A program made the position numbers and the translations under genes. This document shows positions 7,406 through 16,298 of a DNA stretch of 60,956 nt, piece after piece. Location of the stretch: positions 1 through 60,956 of the forward strand of contig QUFC01000020.1 of NCBI GenBank assembly GCA_003478355.1. Direction: 5' to 3'. Below the pieces are notes generated by a model that saw only the letters and a list, made by a program, of their open reading frames with translations, did no database searches and was not told where the DNA came from. The stretch is from Lachnospiraceae bacterium AM48-27BH (lineage in GTDB: Bacteria > Bacillota > Clostridia > Lachnospirales > Lachnospiraceae). Positions within the stretch are counted from its first letter, which is position 1. Each line of letters starts with the position of its first letter.

Positions 7406-9904
7406 TTAGGAATTGGCATTCAGCAAGGATAAAAGCTGCTGCCGCTTCGTCCGGGTATCCCCATCTATATGAAGTTTGGAATAAATCTGATTGATATATT
7501 GCTTGATACTGCCTTCGGACAGGAACAGCTTTTCCGCAATCTCACGGTTGCTCAGGCGCTCTGCCATCAGGCCCACGATCTCATATTCCCGTTCGTTCAG
7601 CACAGCAAACGCCGTTGGACGGACAGCCTGTTCACATAAATGCCTTTGCCGCAGCTCAAATTTCTCTCCAAGCTGTACGATACGCCGGATAAAGGTTTTG
7701 TACTGCCCCACACCGTTTTCCAACAGCCTTTTCAGATAATGATAGTTCTCGACAAAGGGCAGCAGAAAATCATCCGGTATCGCATCTCTCAGCGCTTGTT
7801 CTAGCAATGCCTGCGCGTCCGGCTCTTTACCCAGCATCTCATAGGCCACTGCGGTTTGGATACGCAGATGGAGCGCAACCAATGCGTAGTGCAGTCCTTC
7901 GCACATGACAAGCAGCCCCTCGCTGCGCCCGATCACTTTCGCGTAAGCGCCCTGTGCCAGGTAAACCTGATTTTCGATCATCTCCATCATCGGTTTGCCA
8001 GGTGCCAGAATATTGACTGCGGTAAGATGGTGTGTACGAAAAATCTCCGGAATCTTTTTTTCCTCTCTTTGCAGCGCATAATAGTAGGCGCAGGTAGCAC
8101 TCCAAATATTGACCCATGCTATGTTGTGATGCCGTAGTATCGCCTGATAGCGCTGTTCAAAGGTATATCTCTGTTCAACATCCGTGCAGAGGGAAAGACG
8201 CCGTGACAGGAAATCACAGCAAAGCACCATATTTTCCTGCCCATTATCCTGAATTTGTGCATAAGCGGTTTCCAGTTCAATATGCGCGTCCGCAAAACGT
8301 CCCTGTATGAATAATGCTTCTGCCCGCATGATTTTTTCTGCGCCTTGCCCATGTCCATTTGTGATCTTGTAGTAATGGGGCATACATTCGTCCATTTCAG
8401 CCAGTTCTTTGGACAGTGCGCCTGGATTGCGGTGAAACATCATCAGTACGGACGGAGAACCGAACGTCCAGCCGCCGCTTTTCTGAATGCTGATGGCCGG
8501 GCGTGACATCTGCGCACTGGCATTTCGGTGCAGACGACTCATAGCGCTGATGTCATTGTAACAAAGAAAACTCATGATGAGATCACATTCCCCCAGCAGG
8601 TCTCCACGCTCACTCTGCGGCATTTCCGGATGTTCCTCAATCGCAGCCAGCAGGAGCGATTTCATTTCCAGCATTTTAGGAATCAATCGCCAGTTGAACA
8701 TACTGCGCATCAATACCAGAATTGCCAGAGGATGCTCTTTCAGCACAGAAGCAGGGCACTTGGCCATCACAGCCAGCACTTCCGATGGATTCAGAGATGC
8801 TAACAGGATGCCGGCATCGTTTTGGATCACCCGCAGCAATGCGTCATAGTTCCTGCTCCGCCGGTAAACAGACATTGCATGAAGATACTGACGGTGGTTT
8901 TCATACCAGAGGCCGAACCTGTCCAAATATGCGGACTGTCTTTCCTCCGGCAGCGTCAGAAATGTACGCTCCGCGCATTCTTTCATCATGTGGTGAAAGC
9001 GGAACAGTCCGGTGCCTGACAGACGTTTTACAAAAGCGTTTTGCTCTGTCAATGTAGTCAGTATGCTTTCCGCATCGGAATTTCCCATAACAGCACATGC
9101 CATCTCTATGGTAAATTCATCCGCGAGTCCCATGACCGCCAGAAACTCCCGCTGCTCTGGGGAAAGAGGATCGATCATGGCTTCGGTAAACATGGCGTAA
9201 ATATCGGAATTCCGGTCAAGCAGCATACCCTGTTCAGAAAGTATTCGCAAATTCAGGTATATCGCAGAAAACCATCCCTCACTGGAATAAAGCAGAGTTT
9301 CAATTTGCGTTTCGGTAAGTTCCGTTCCGCACCGATGCGCGTAAATGGAAAGCTCTGTATGATTCAGCCGAAGCTGCTCTGAGCCAATCTGATAGACCTT
9401 TCCTCCCAATCGAATGCTCTGCGCGGCTGGCAAAAAACGGTCACGGCTGGCAACGATCAGATGTATATTTTCTGGAAGACGGTTGGCAAGTGTACAAAGG
9501 AAGCTGGCAACGCGACTATCTGTAAGCAGGTGAAAATCGTCAATGAAAATATAGCAGGGGTTCTTTCCCATCAATTCATGGCATAGATCATCTGTCAGCA
9601 TACTGCCGCTGGCCGTATCAGTGGGGCAGGGATAATCACGCAGAAAATCCAGCCCGGCGTGTGTAAAAGCGTCCTGCACACTTCTCCAGAAAATGGTGAG
9701 GTTATCCGAATATACACTGATGCGGATGACCAATACTCCTTCCGCTTTTGCGCGTTCCTCCAGATACCAGTTTACAGCCGTTGTTTTTCCATACCCCATG
9801 GGTGCGACAACGGTTGTCAGCACACAGCGGGAGATAGGGCGCAGGCACTCCTGAAGCCGCTCTGATATGTAGATTGTGTTTAAGTTCCATTTTCGTCTGG
9901 GCAT
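7406..9904 (-). CDS. MalT-like LuxR family transcriptional regulator (LAL type)
   Basis: An 832-aa protein with an N-terminal STAND-type ATPase (Walker A APMGYGKTT at residues 34-42, Walker B CYIFIDDFH at 117-125), a long helical, TPR-like middle, and a C-terminal LuxR helix-turn-helix (LNEREYEIVGLMAERLSNRE ... SIKQYINQIYSKL, about residues 765-830). MalT-type regulators bind a small inducer and ATP, oligomerise and activate promoters. Here the likely target is its own downstream lipoprotein/LemA operon, inferred from the order. The start ATG 9904 is the first Met; a promoter is visible at 10170-10198, leaving a leader of about 250 nt. Length fits the family. The ligand cannot be predicted. 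Confidence 0.85.
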   Translation of the reverse strand: MPRRKWNLNTIYISERLQECLRPISRCVLTTVVAPMGYGKTTAVNWYLEERAKAEGVLVIRISVYSDNLTIFWRSVQDAFTHAGLDFLRDYPCPTDTASGSMLTDDLCHELMGKNPCYIFIDDFHLLTDSRVASFLCTLANRLPENIHLIVASRDRFLPAAQSIRLGGKVYQIGSEQLRLNHTELSIYAHRCGTELTETQIETLLYSSEGWFSAIYLNLRILSEQGMLLDRNSDIYAMFTEAMIDPLSPEQREFLAVMGLADEFTIEMACAVMGNSDAESILTTLTEQNAFVKRLSGTGLFRFHHMMKECAERTFLTLPEERQSAYLDRFGLWYENHRQYLHAMSVYRRSRNYDALLRVIQNDAGILLASLNPSEVLAVMAKCPASVLKEHPLAILVLMRSMFNWRLIPKMLEMKSLLLAAIEEHPEMPQSERGDLLGECDLIMSFLCYNDISAMSRLHRNASAQMSRPAISIQKSGGWTFGSPSVLMMFHRNPGALSKELAEMDECMPHYYKITNGHGQGAEKIMRAEALFIQGRFADAHIELETAYAQIQDNGQENMVLCCDFLSRRLSLCTDVEQRYTFEQRYQAILRHHNIAWVNIWSATCAYYYALQREEKKIPEIFRTHHLTAVNILAPGKPMMEMIENQVYLAQGAYAKVIGRSEGLLVMCEGLHYALVALHLRIQTAVAYEMLGKEPDAQALLEQALRDAIPDDFLLPFVENYHYLKRLLENGVGQYKTFIRRIVQLGEKFELRQRHLCEQAVRPTAFAVLNEREYEIVGLMAERLSNREIAEKLFLSEGSIKQYINQIYSKLHIDGDTRTKRQQLLSLLNANS

Positions 9905-10169
9905 TGTGCGTACCTCATCTTCATTTGATTTGAATTTATTTTGCGTGGGTCAGCAGGCTTTTCTGCATTTTCTGGAATTGCCCATGAACGCCCAAAACGA
10001 GACGCGCCGGGGATGCGTCCCTCAGTGCAGTATTGGGTGATCCCGTATCAGTAGGAAAAATAATGATTGCTCTTGCAAAATCACCGTTTTTTATACGAGA
10101 ACAAATATTTTGGGCAAAAATGGAGACATTTCTCAACGACACATATTTAAATGACAAAAATATAAGATA

Positions 10170-10198
10170 ATTATATCATTACTATTTTGGCAAGTAAA
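10170..10198 (-). promoter_or_regulatory. Predicted sigma-A promoter of the LuxR operon
   Basis: On the minus strand TTTACT (10193-10198) and TATAAT (10170-10175) are separated by exactly 17 bp. Transcription would start near 10163, so the LuxR mRNA has a leader of about 250 nt. The leader (9905-10157) holds a TTG-started 73-codon frame without a ribosome binding site, which I do not call. Confidence 0.6.
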
Positions 10199-10322
10199 CC
10201 AATAATGCTGACTTCTCATAAGTATATAACTTTTACCAACAATGTAAGCAGTAAGACCCACTTCCCATTATCCCATTTTCATGCTACAATAACTTCATCC
10301 ACTTCAAGAAAGGAACCTCACC

Positions 10323-10457
10323 ATGTTCAAAAAGAAAACCAACGGTTATGTGGTAAAGCTCAGCCCCCAGGGGCCGAAAATGCGTTTTAAGTCGGAAAAG
10401 GAAGCACAGGAATACCTGGCGAAGCTGAAGGAGAAAAATAACAAATACCGCAACTAA
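10323..10457 (+). CDS. 44-aa basic hypothetical protein
   Basis: ATG 10323 follows AAGAAAGGAACCTCACC, a fair Shine-Dalgarno. The product is short and very basic (FKKKTNGYVVKLSPQGPKM at the start, helix with EKEAQEYLAKLKEKN at the end). It is followed 60 bp later by a strong terminator, so it looks like a complete one-gene unit. The strand-strand-helix layout resembles small nucleic-acid or ribosome-associated proteins, but no family is recognised. Confidence 0.6.
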   Translation: MFKKKTNGYVVKLSPQGPKMRFKSEKEAQEYLAKLKEKNNKYRN

Positions 10458-10515
10458 AACTATTTCCTATGGCACCAACAGAACCTGTTGCTGGCAGATT
10501 CTGTTGATACATGGC

Positions 10516-10560
10516 AAAAAATGCCTGTCACAGATGTTCGCACCTGTGGCAGGCATTTTT
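10516..10560. terminator. Bidirectional terminator
   Basis: A 17-bp stem (AAAAATGCCTGTCACAG with its partner, one G-U pair) and a 10-nt loop has A-runs on one side and T-runs on the other. It can stop both the small gene from the left and the ABC transporter genes (minus strand, ending at 10597) from the right. Confidence 0.85.
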
Positions 10561-10596
10561 CATGCAATCTTATTTCATTTTGATCCTAATTTTCTA

Positions 10597-12339
10597 TTAT
10601 GATGCCGCAAACTGGCTGTTATACAGCTGTGCATAGAAACCATTTTTCGCCAGCAGGCTTTCGTGGTTGCCTTGCTCTATGATATGACCATCTCTCATTA
10701 CTAAGATCACGTCGGCCTCACGGATGGTGGACAGACGGTGGGCTACGATAAAGCTGGTTCTGCCTTTCATCATGGTGGCGAATGCTTTCTGGATGCGGAT
10801 CTCGGTTCTGGTATCGATGGAGGAGGTTGCCTCATCCAAGATCAGCATTGGCGGCAGACAGAGCATGACTCTGGCAATGCATAGAAGCTGTTTCTGACCC
10901 TGGGACAAGTTGCCGCCGTCCTCGGTGATCACGGTGTTATAGCCCTCTGGCATTCGCTTGATGAAGGAATGTGCATGGGCTTCTTTCGCTGCCCGGATGA
11001 TCTCCTCATCGGTAGCATCTGGTTTTCCGTAGGCAATATTATCACGGATGGTTCCGCTCTTTAACCAGGTCTCCTGGAGCACCATGCCATAATTGGCACG
11101 TAAACTTCTTCTGGTCATATGGCGGACGTCATTGCCATCCACCCTGACTGCACCGGATTTCACATCATAGAAACGCATCAGCAGGTTGATCACCGTACTC
11201 TTGCCGCATCCGGTCGGACCTACGATAGCGATTCTCTGTCCCGGTTTCACAGACAGGTTGAAGTCCTCGATCAGGGATTTCTCCGGTACATAGGAGAAGT
11301 TCACATGATCCAATTCCACACGTCCTTCTGCCTGTTTTAAATCGACTGCGTCTGCATCCTCCGGAGTAATCGGTTCTTCGTCGATCAAAGCAAAGACACG
11401 GGCTGCGGAAGCAAGTGCGTTCTGAAGCTCGGTCACAACGCCGGAAATCTCATTAAATGGTTTCGTATACTGGTTTGCGTAGCTTAAGAAACTGGATAAC
11501 TGTCCAACAGACAGATAACCTCTGACTGCCGCAAATGCGCCTGCAACACCAACGCTGGCATACACTAAGCTGTTAACAAAACGAGTTGCCGGATTGGTAA
11601 TGGAGGAGAAGAAAATCGCCTTTAAGCTGTAACCTCTCAGCCGCTCATTGATCTCCTCAAAGCTCTCCTGTGCCTCATCCTCATGACCGAATGCCTGAAC
11701 CACCTTCTGATTCCCTAACATCTCGTCAACTAAGGAGGTCAGTTCGCCTCTGGTCTCAGACTGCGCCTTGAACATCACATAGGTTTTCTTAGCGATAAAG
11801 CTGGCTACCACCAGGGAAACCGGAGTCACACAGACTACCACGACAGCGATCAGCGGATTGATGGAGAACATAAAACCTAAGGTACCTAAAATGGTGATCA
11901 CACCGGTAAATAGCTGGGTAAATCCCATCAGAAGTCCCTCTGAGAACTGGTCGATATCCGCTATGATACGGCTGACCACATCACCTGACGGATGGGAATC
12001 AATGTATTTTAATGGAAGGATCTCCAGATGGTCAAATGCCTTCGTACGGATATCCTTCACCACCCGGTAGGTGATCACGTTGTTGATATGGTTCATCAGC
12101 CACTGGGAAATAGCAGTGATGGCAATCATAACTGCCATTTTTCCAAGGATTCCGGTCAGTTTTGTGAAATCCACATGACCTGCGGAAACGATGCAGTCCA
12201 CGGCATAACCAATCAGAACCGGAAGGTATAAGGTAGAAGCTACGGTAATCGCAGCCAGCACCAGAGACGCAAGCACACCCCATTTGTAATGACCGATATA
12301 AGCTAAAATTCGTTTAATGGTAGATTTATGCTTCTGCAT
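10597..12339 (-). CDS. ABC exporter half-transporter (consensus-site subunit of a heterodimer)
   Basis: A 580-aa protein with six N-terminal membrane helices (about residues 20-310) and a C-terminal nucleotide-binding domain: Walker A GPTGCGKST, signature LSQGQKQ, Walker B LILDEATSS with the catalytic Glu present, and H-loop IVAHRLSTI. The start is ATG 12339, preceded by AAGGAGGTG. The frame upstream of it is an open extension inside the other transporter gene. It overlaps the partner gene by 14 nt. The LSQGQ variant signature together with the partner's Asp-for-Glu change fits a heterodimeric multidrug or lipid exporter of the BmrCD/TM287-288 type. The substrate is unknown. Confidence 0.9.
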   Translation of the reverse strand: MQKHKSTIKRILAYIGHYKWGVLASLVLAAITVASTLYLPVLIGYAVDCIVSAGHVDFTKLTGILGKMAVMIAITAISQWLMNHINNVITYRVVKDIRTKAFDHLEILPLKYIDSHPSGDVVSRIIADIDQFSEGLLMGFTQLFTGVITILGTLGFMFSINPLIAVVVVCVTPVSLVVASFIAKKTYVMFKAQSETRGELTSLVDEMLGNQKVVQAFGHEDEAQESFEEINERLRGYSLKAIFFSSITNPATRFVNSLVYASVGVAGAFAAVRGYLSVGQLSSFLSYANQYTKPFNEISGVVTELQNALASAARVFALIDEEPITPEDADAVDLKQAEGRVELDHVNFSYVPEKSLIEDFNLSVKPGQRIAIVGPTGCGKSTVINLLMRFYDVKSGAVRVDGNDVRHMTRRSLRANYGMVLQETWLKSGTIRDNIAYGKPDATDEEIIRAAKEAHAHSFIKRMPEGYNTVITEDGGNLSQGQKQLLCIARVMLCLPPMLILDEATSSIDTRTEIRIQKAFATMMKGRTSFIVAHRLSTIREADVILVMRDGHIIEQGNHESLLAKNGFYAQLYNSQFAAS

Positions 12340-14089
12340 GTTCACGCACCTCCTTTTCGGATAACTGGGAGAAGCAGATCTCACGGTAAACCTCGCAGGT
12401 ATCCAGAAGTTCTTTGTGGGTTCCTCTTCCAACCAGATTGCCATCGTCAAGAACCAGGATCTGATCTGCGTTCTTAATGGTAGTTGCACGCTGGGATACC
12501 AGAAATACAGTCATATCCTTGGTATTTTCCCGGATTGCCTTCCGCAGGGCTGCATCTGTCGCAAAATCCAGGGCAGACGCACTGTCATCCAGAACCAGGA
12601 TCTCCGGATTTCTCACCAGGGCTCTTGCAATTGTCAGACGCTGTTTCTGACCACCTGATAAATTCTTACCACCCTGCTGGATCATCAGATCAAGGCCCTC
12701 GTCCTTGCCGTCCACGAAATCTCTCGCCTGGGCAATCTCTAATGCATGGTAGATTTCTTCGTCTGTGGCATCCGATTTACCCCAACGGATATTATCTCTT
12801 AAAGTACCTTTAAATAATACCGCTTTCTGAGGTACAATGCCAATCTTCTCTCTTAAAGCCTGAAGAGGCATATCCTTCACATTCACGCCGTCTACCAATA
12901 CCATTCCGCCTGTCGCATCATAGAAACGTGGGATCAGGTTCACCAGCGTTGATTTACCAGAACCAGTACCTCCGATAATACCGATGGTCTGTCCTCTCAT
13001 AGCCTGAAAGGAAATCTGGGACAGGGCATTTTCCGAAGATCCTGCATATGCAAAATCCATAGAAGCAAACTCTACCTTCGCTGGCTGCTCCTTCGCATCT
13101 CCAGCATTCGCTGCTAAAACAGCTGCGTCTGCTTTATCCTCAATGCTGCTGGTCTCTTCGAATACTGCGCTGATACGGTTTGCACAGGCCAGAGACTTGG
13201 AAATGGTAATGATCAGGTTTGCCAGCTTCACTAACTCAACCAGAATCTGGGACATATAGTTTACCAGAGCCACAACCGCACCCTGGGTGATGATGCCGCC
13301 TTCTACCTGCCATGCACCAGTCCAGATCAGAATGATCGTTGCGCCATTGACGATCACATAAGTGACCGGGTTCATCAGTGCGGAGATCTTGCCTACAAAA
13401 ACCTGGGAATTTACCAGTAAACTGTTCTCCTCATCGAATTTCTTCATCTCATCCTGCTGACGGTTAAATGCCCGGACCACTCTGGCCCCCAGCAGATTCT
13501 CTCTGGTCGTCAGAAGTACCCGATCTAACTGCTTCTGTACTTTCTTATATAAAGGCATACTGATTAACAGAATACCAAATACGACAATCGAAAGTAATGG
13601 AATCGCTACCACAAAGATCAACGCTGCCCGCACATTGACCTGAAATGCCATGATCATGGCACCAAATACAATAAATGGGGAACGAAGGAACAGTCGCAAC
13701 ACAAGATTCACACCGGACTGTACCTGATTGATGTCACTGGTCATACGGGTGATCAGAGTCGATGTTCCAATGGTATCGATCTCCCGGTATGACAAACTGT
13801 TGATATGACGGAACAGATCATTTCTCAGAGCGGTTCCGAATCCAACAGCCGCTTTGGCGGAGAAATACTGAGCCGTCAGAGAACAGGTCAGACCAATTGC
13901 CGCCAGCAGGATCAGCATTCCGCACATCTTCCAGATGTAAGGCTGATCTGCATTTTTGATACCAGTATCGATGATGTTGGCCATAACTAACGGCACAAAC
14001 AGCTCGAAACTGGCTTCCAGCATCTTAAATAAAGGACCCATGACGCTTTCCAGTTTATAGTCCTTTAAATACTTAAGCAGCTTTTTCAC
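12326..14089 (-). CDS. ABC exporter half-transporter (degenerate-site subunit)
   Basis: Starts at GTG 14089 behind a clear AGGAGG; an in-frame ATG farther upstream lacks an RBS. Six membrane helices are followed by an ATPase domain with Walker A GGTGSGKST, canonical signature LSGGQKQ, and Walker B ILVLDDSASALD. Asp replaces the catalytic Glu after the Walker B Asp. This is the usual mark of the non-hydrolysing site in heterodimeric exporters. Its 3' end overlaps the second subunit by 14 nt, so the two are made in equal amounts. Transcribed away from a LysR-type gene that shares the promoter region. Confidence 0.9.
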   Translation of the reverse strand: MKKLLKYLKDYKLESVMGPLFKMLEASFELFVPLVMANIIDTGIKNADQPYIWKMCGMLILLAAIGLTCSLTAQYFSAKAAVGFGTALRNDLFRHINSLSYREIDTIGTSTLITRMTSDINQVQSGVNLVLRLFLRSPFIVFGAMIMAFQVNVRAALIFVVAIPLLSIVVFGILLISMPLYKKVQKQLDRVLLTTRENLLGARVVRAFNRQQDEMKKFDEENSLLVNSQVFVGKISALMNPVTYVIVNGATIILIWTGAWQVEGGIITQGAVVALVNYMSQILVELVKLANLIITISKSLACANRISAVFEETSSIEDKADAAVLAANAGDAKEQPAKVEFASMDFAYAGSSENALSQISFQAMRGQTIGIIGGTGSGKSTLVNLIPRFYDATGGMVLVDGVNVKDMPLQALREKIGIVPQKAVLFKGTLRDNIRWGKSDATDEEIYHALEIAQARDFVDGKDEGLDLMIQQGGKNLSGGQKQRLTIARALVRNPEILVLDDSASALDFATDAALRKAIRENTKDMTVFLVSQRATTIKNADQILVLDDGNLVGRGTHKELLDTCEVYREICFSQLSEKEVREHAEA

Positions 14090-14219
14090 TTGAAAACCTC
14101 CTGTAAATAATTTTATATCGTAACTATCCAGCACCTTCTGACCTATGTTTTCTTACACTCAATGCATCAAACGCACAGATCTGCTGTACCGTTACTTTAT
14201 ATTTTTTTAGAATAACACC

Positions 14220-14255
14220 TTGTAATAGTATAGCATTTTGATATAATATATACAA
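14220..14255. promoter_or_regulatory. Overlapping divergent promoters for the LysR gene and the ABC exporter
   Basis: Plus strand: TTGTAA (14220-14225), 16 bp, TATAAT (14242-14247), toward the LysR gene. Minus strand: TTGTAT (14250-14255 as ATACAA), 17 bp, TATACT (14227-14232 as AGTATA), toward the ABC genes. The two promoters lie on top of each other, so RNA polymerase can hold only one at a time. This is a typical layout for LysR autorepression with control of the divergent target. Confidence 0.65.
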
Positions 14256-14299
14256 GCTATTTTTTCAAAATTACAGAAAATAAAAGGAAAATCAATCAT

Positions 14300-15181
14300 A
14301 TGAATTCAAAACAGTTATTTTACTTTGTATCAGTAGCGGAAACCGGCAGTTTTACAGCTGCAGCGCAGAAACTGGGACTTTCCCAGCCACCTTTAAGCAA
14401 ACAGATCATGCTGCTGGAGGAAGAGCTGGGCGTTATACTCTTAAAACGTGGCTCGAGAAAGGCAGAACTGACGGAGGAGGGAACCTACCTTTACGGACAG
14501 GCCAAGAACATCCTGTCCATGATGGACACTACTGCCCAGGAACTGTCCCATTTTCACGGCGGACAAAATGGGGTCCTGCGGCTTGGAACGATTTCTTCCT
14601 CCGGATACATTCTGACTGAGCAGATCTTAAAGGACTTCTGCCGGGAATTTCCGCAGATCCGTTTTGAACTGAATGAGGGAAATACCTATGAGCTGCTGGA
14701 ACAGTTAAAAAATGGCATCATTGAGTGCGCTATTTTGCGAACTCCTTTTAACAGTGAAGGGTTTGAGTGTATCTATGGGCCTGAGGAACCTCTGGTTGCA
14801 GTTGGAGAGCCACGTTTTTTCCACTGTGGCGAAGGCTCCTCGATTGCGTTGGCTGATTTGGCTGGGATTCCTCTGATCCAGTACCGCCGCTTTGATTCCA
14901 TGCTGTCGGTGGCGTTTCAAAATGCTGGAATTGAGCCATCCATCTTCTGTCACAATGACGATGCCCGCACCTGCCTGTTATGGGCTTCTGCAGGACTTGG
15001 CGTGGCACTTGTACCAGAAACGATCACGAACCTGCCATTATCGAAAGGGCTGTCCATCCACCGGATCGACAATGCAGACACCATGACCCGCATGGCGGCA
15101 GTGTATAAAAAAAGCGGATATGTGTCAAATATTGCCAAAGAATTTGTTTCCTATTTTCTTGCTAATTTTTCCCATACATGA
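14300..15181 (+). CDS. LysR family transcriptional regulator
   Basis: A 293-aa protein with the N-terminal winged helix-turn-helix (FYFVSVAETGSFTAAAQKLG, then LSQPPLSKQI) and a C-terminal periplasmic-binding-like effector domain (from about residue 90, beginning GVLRLGTISSS). ATG 14300 is preceded by AAGGAAAATC. Divergent from the ABC exporter with overlapping promoters, so the exporter is the best guess for its target. The effector is unknown. Size is standard. Confidence 0.9.
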   Translation: MNSKQLFYFVSVAETGSFTAAAQKLGLSQPPLSKQIMLLEEELGVILLKRGSRKAELTEEGTYLYGQAKNILSMMDTTAQELSHFHGGQNGVLRLGTISSSGYILTEQILKDFCREFPQIRFELNEGNTYELLEQLKNGIIECAILRTPFNSEGFECIYGPEEPLVAVGEPRFFHCGEGSSIALADLAGIPLIQYRRFDSMLSVAFQNAGIEPSIFCHNDDARTCLLWASAGLGVALVPETITNLPLSKGLSIHRIDNADTMTRMAAVYKKSGYVSNIAKEFVSYFLANFSHT

Positions 15182-15277
15182 TACCATGTTCAGAGAAGCG
15201 CCTTGGGGATATGCCGTTTAGCAAGCTCTCGAAAAACACCGCCCCTATGGCCACAAATATCATGAGGTAACTTGTAT

Positions 15278-16117
15278 ATGATCGATCTGCTTGCCCATAT
15301 CAAGGGGATTTTTGATAAATACAAGAAGGATGAAGTAACTGTTTACGCAGCCCAGGCATCCTTCTTTATTGTAATTGCCTTTTTTCCGTTTATCATGCTG
15401 CTGTTGACCGTGATCCAGCTAGTCCCTGGAGTTCAGAAATCAGATCTCTTATCCATTTTAGTCAATATTATGCCGGATATGTTCGATCCTCTTGTGGTCA
15501 GCATCATTAACGATCTCTACACCAAATCACCGGCTACTATTGTATCCATCACAAGTATCACTGCCTTATGGTCGGCAGCAAGGGGAATGCAGGGGATCGA
15601 AAGTGGTTTAAACCGGGTGTTTGAGTCACCGCAGACCAAGGGATTTATTCTCCGCCGGATCATCTGTGCCGGTTATACCCTGCTTTTTATCGGAAGCTGT
15701 CTGGTAAGCCTGCTGCTTCTGGTATTTGGCTCTACGATCCATGCTTTTCTCACCCGACGGTTTCCATGGACACTTCCCTCCATCGGAGTTCTGTTTCACC
15801 TGCGGTCCCTGATGACCATGTGGCTGTTGTCTATCGTTTTTACCTCCCTCTACACGTATGTGCCGGTCCACAAGCATACTTTACGGAGCCAGGTCCCGGG
15901 TGCCGTGTTCGCAACCTTAGGATGGATCATTTTTTCCTACCTGTTTTCCATTTATTTTAACCATTTCAGCAATTTTTCTTATATGTACGGCAGCTTGACT
16001 GCCATCGTGGTGGTAATGCTGTGGCTTTATATCTGCATCTGCATTCTTCTGATCGGAGCAGAGATTAATTATCATGAAGCCCGATACGGTTCTATTTTTG
16101 AAAAAAAGAGGCAGTAA
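15278..16117 (+). CDS. YihY/BrkB family inner-membrane protein
   Basis: About 279 aa with six predicted membrane helices and the family features: an N-terminal amphipathic helix, AAQASFFIVIAFFPFIMLL, ALWSAARGMQGIESGLNRVF, the YMYGSLTAIVVVMLWLYIC motif, and a final AEINYHE. I choose ATG 15278, 9 nt after GAGGT; a TTG six bases earlier is possible. The family was once annotated as ribonuclease BN, wrongly; its true role is unknown, perhaps transport. Located downstream of the LysR gene without a terminator between. Confidence 0.85.
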   Translation: MIDLLAHIKGIFDKYKKDEVTVYAAQASFFIVIAFFPFIMLLLTVIQLVPGVQKSDLLSILVNIMPDMFDPLVVSIINDLYTKSPATIVSITSITALWSAARGMQGIESGLNRVFESPQTKGFILRRIICAGYTLLFIGSCLVSLLLLVFGSTIHAFLTRRFPWTLPSIGVLFHLRSLMTMWLLSIVFTSLYTYVPVHKHTLRSQVPGAVFATLGWIIFSYLFSIYFNHFSNFSYMYGSLTAIVVVMLWLYICICILLIGAEINYHEARYGSIFEKKRQ

Positions 16118-16139
16118 CCCGTTTACCAGGCACTGCCTC
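16108..16139. terminator. Terminator hairpin after YihY
   Basis: An 8-bp stem GAGGCAGT/ACTGCCTC with a 16-nt loop overlaps the YihY stop. Its tail is a weak T-rich stretch on the plus strand and seven Ts on the minus strand, so it may also end lepB transcription coming from the right. Confidence 0.6.
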
Positions 16140-16150
16140 TTCTTCCTTAT

Positions 16151-16275
16151 GTCATAGGAAACTTCGTCCTATGACACAAAAAACGCTCCGCTAAGGATCG
16201 CACTGCGGCGGACTGGAAGAATGTCGCTAAAGCGACCCGCCGCAGGCGGAGAATCCTGCAAGCAGGATTCTTTTT
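16151..16275. repeat. Cluster of nested inverted repeats in the YihY-lepB gap
   Basis: Three structures follow one another. GTCATAGGA/TCCTATGAC lies at 16151-16175. Between 16185 and 16251 there is a nested fold in which GCTCCGC/GCGGAG encloses CTGCGGCGG/CCGCCGCAG, which encloses GTCGC/GCGAC. Last is GAATCCTG/CAGGATTC followed by TTTTT (16251-16275), a good plus-strand terminator. The nested layout looks like a palindromic intergenic repeat element rather than one simple terminator. Confidence 0.65.
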
Positions 16276-16298
16276 CAAGTGCGCTTCCTACTTGATTA

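Noticed and set aside
9936..10157. 73-codon frame upstream of the LuxR gene on the minus strand
   Set aside because: Starts at TTG with no ribosome binding site, falls in the leader behind the promoter, and its protein shows no family features. Treated as untranslated leader.
12340..12489. N-terminal extension of the ABC exporter subunit
   Set aside because: It would read through the end of the partner gene in another frame. ATG 12339 has a good RBS and the usual N-terminus.
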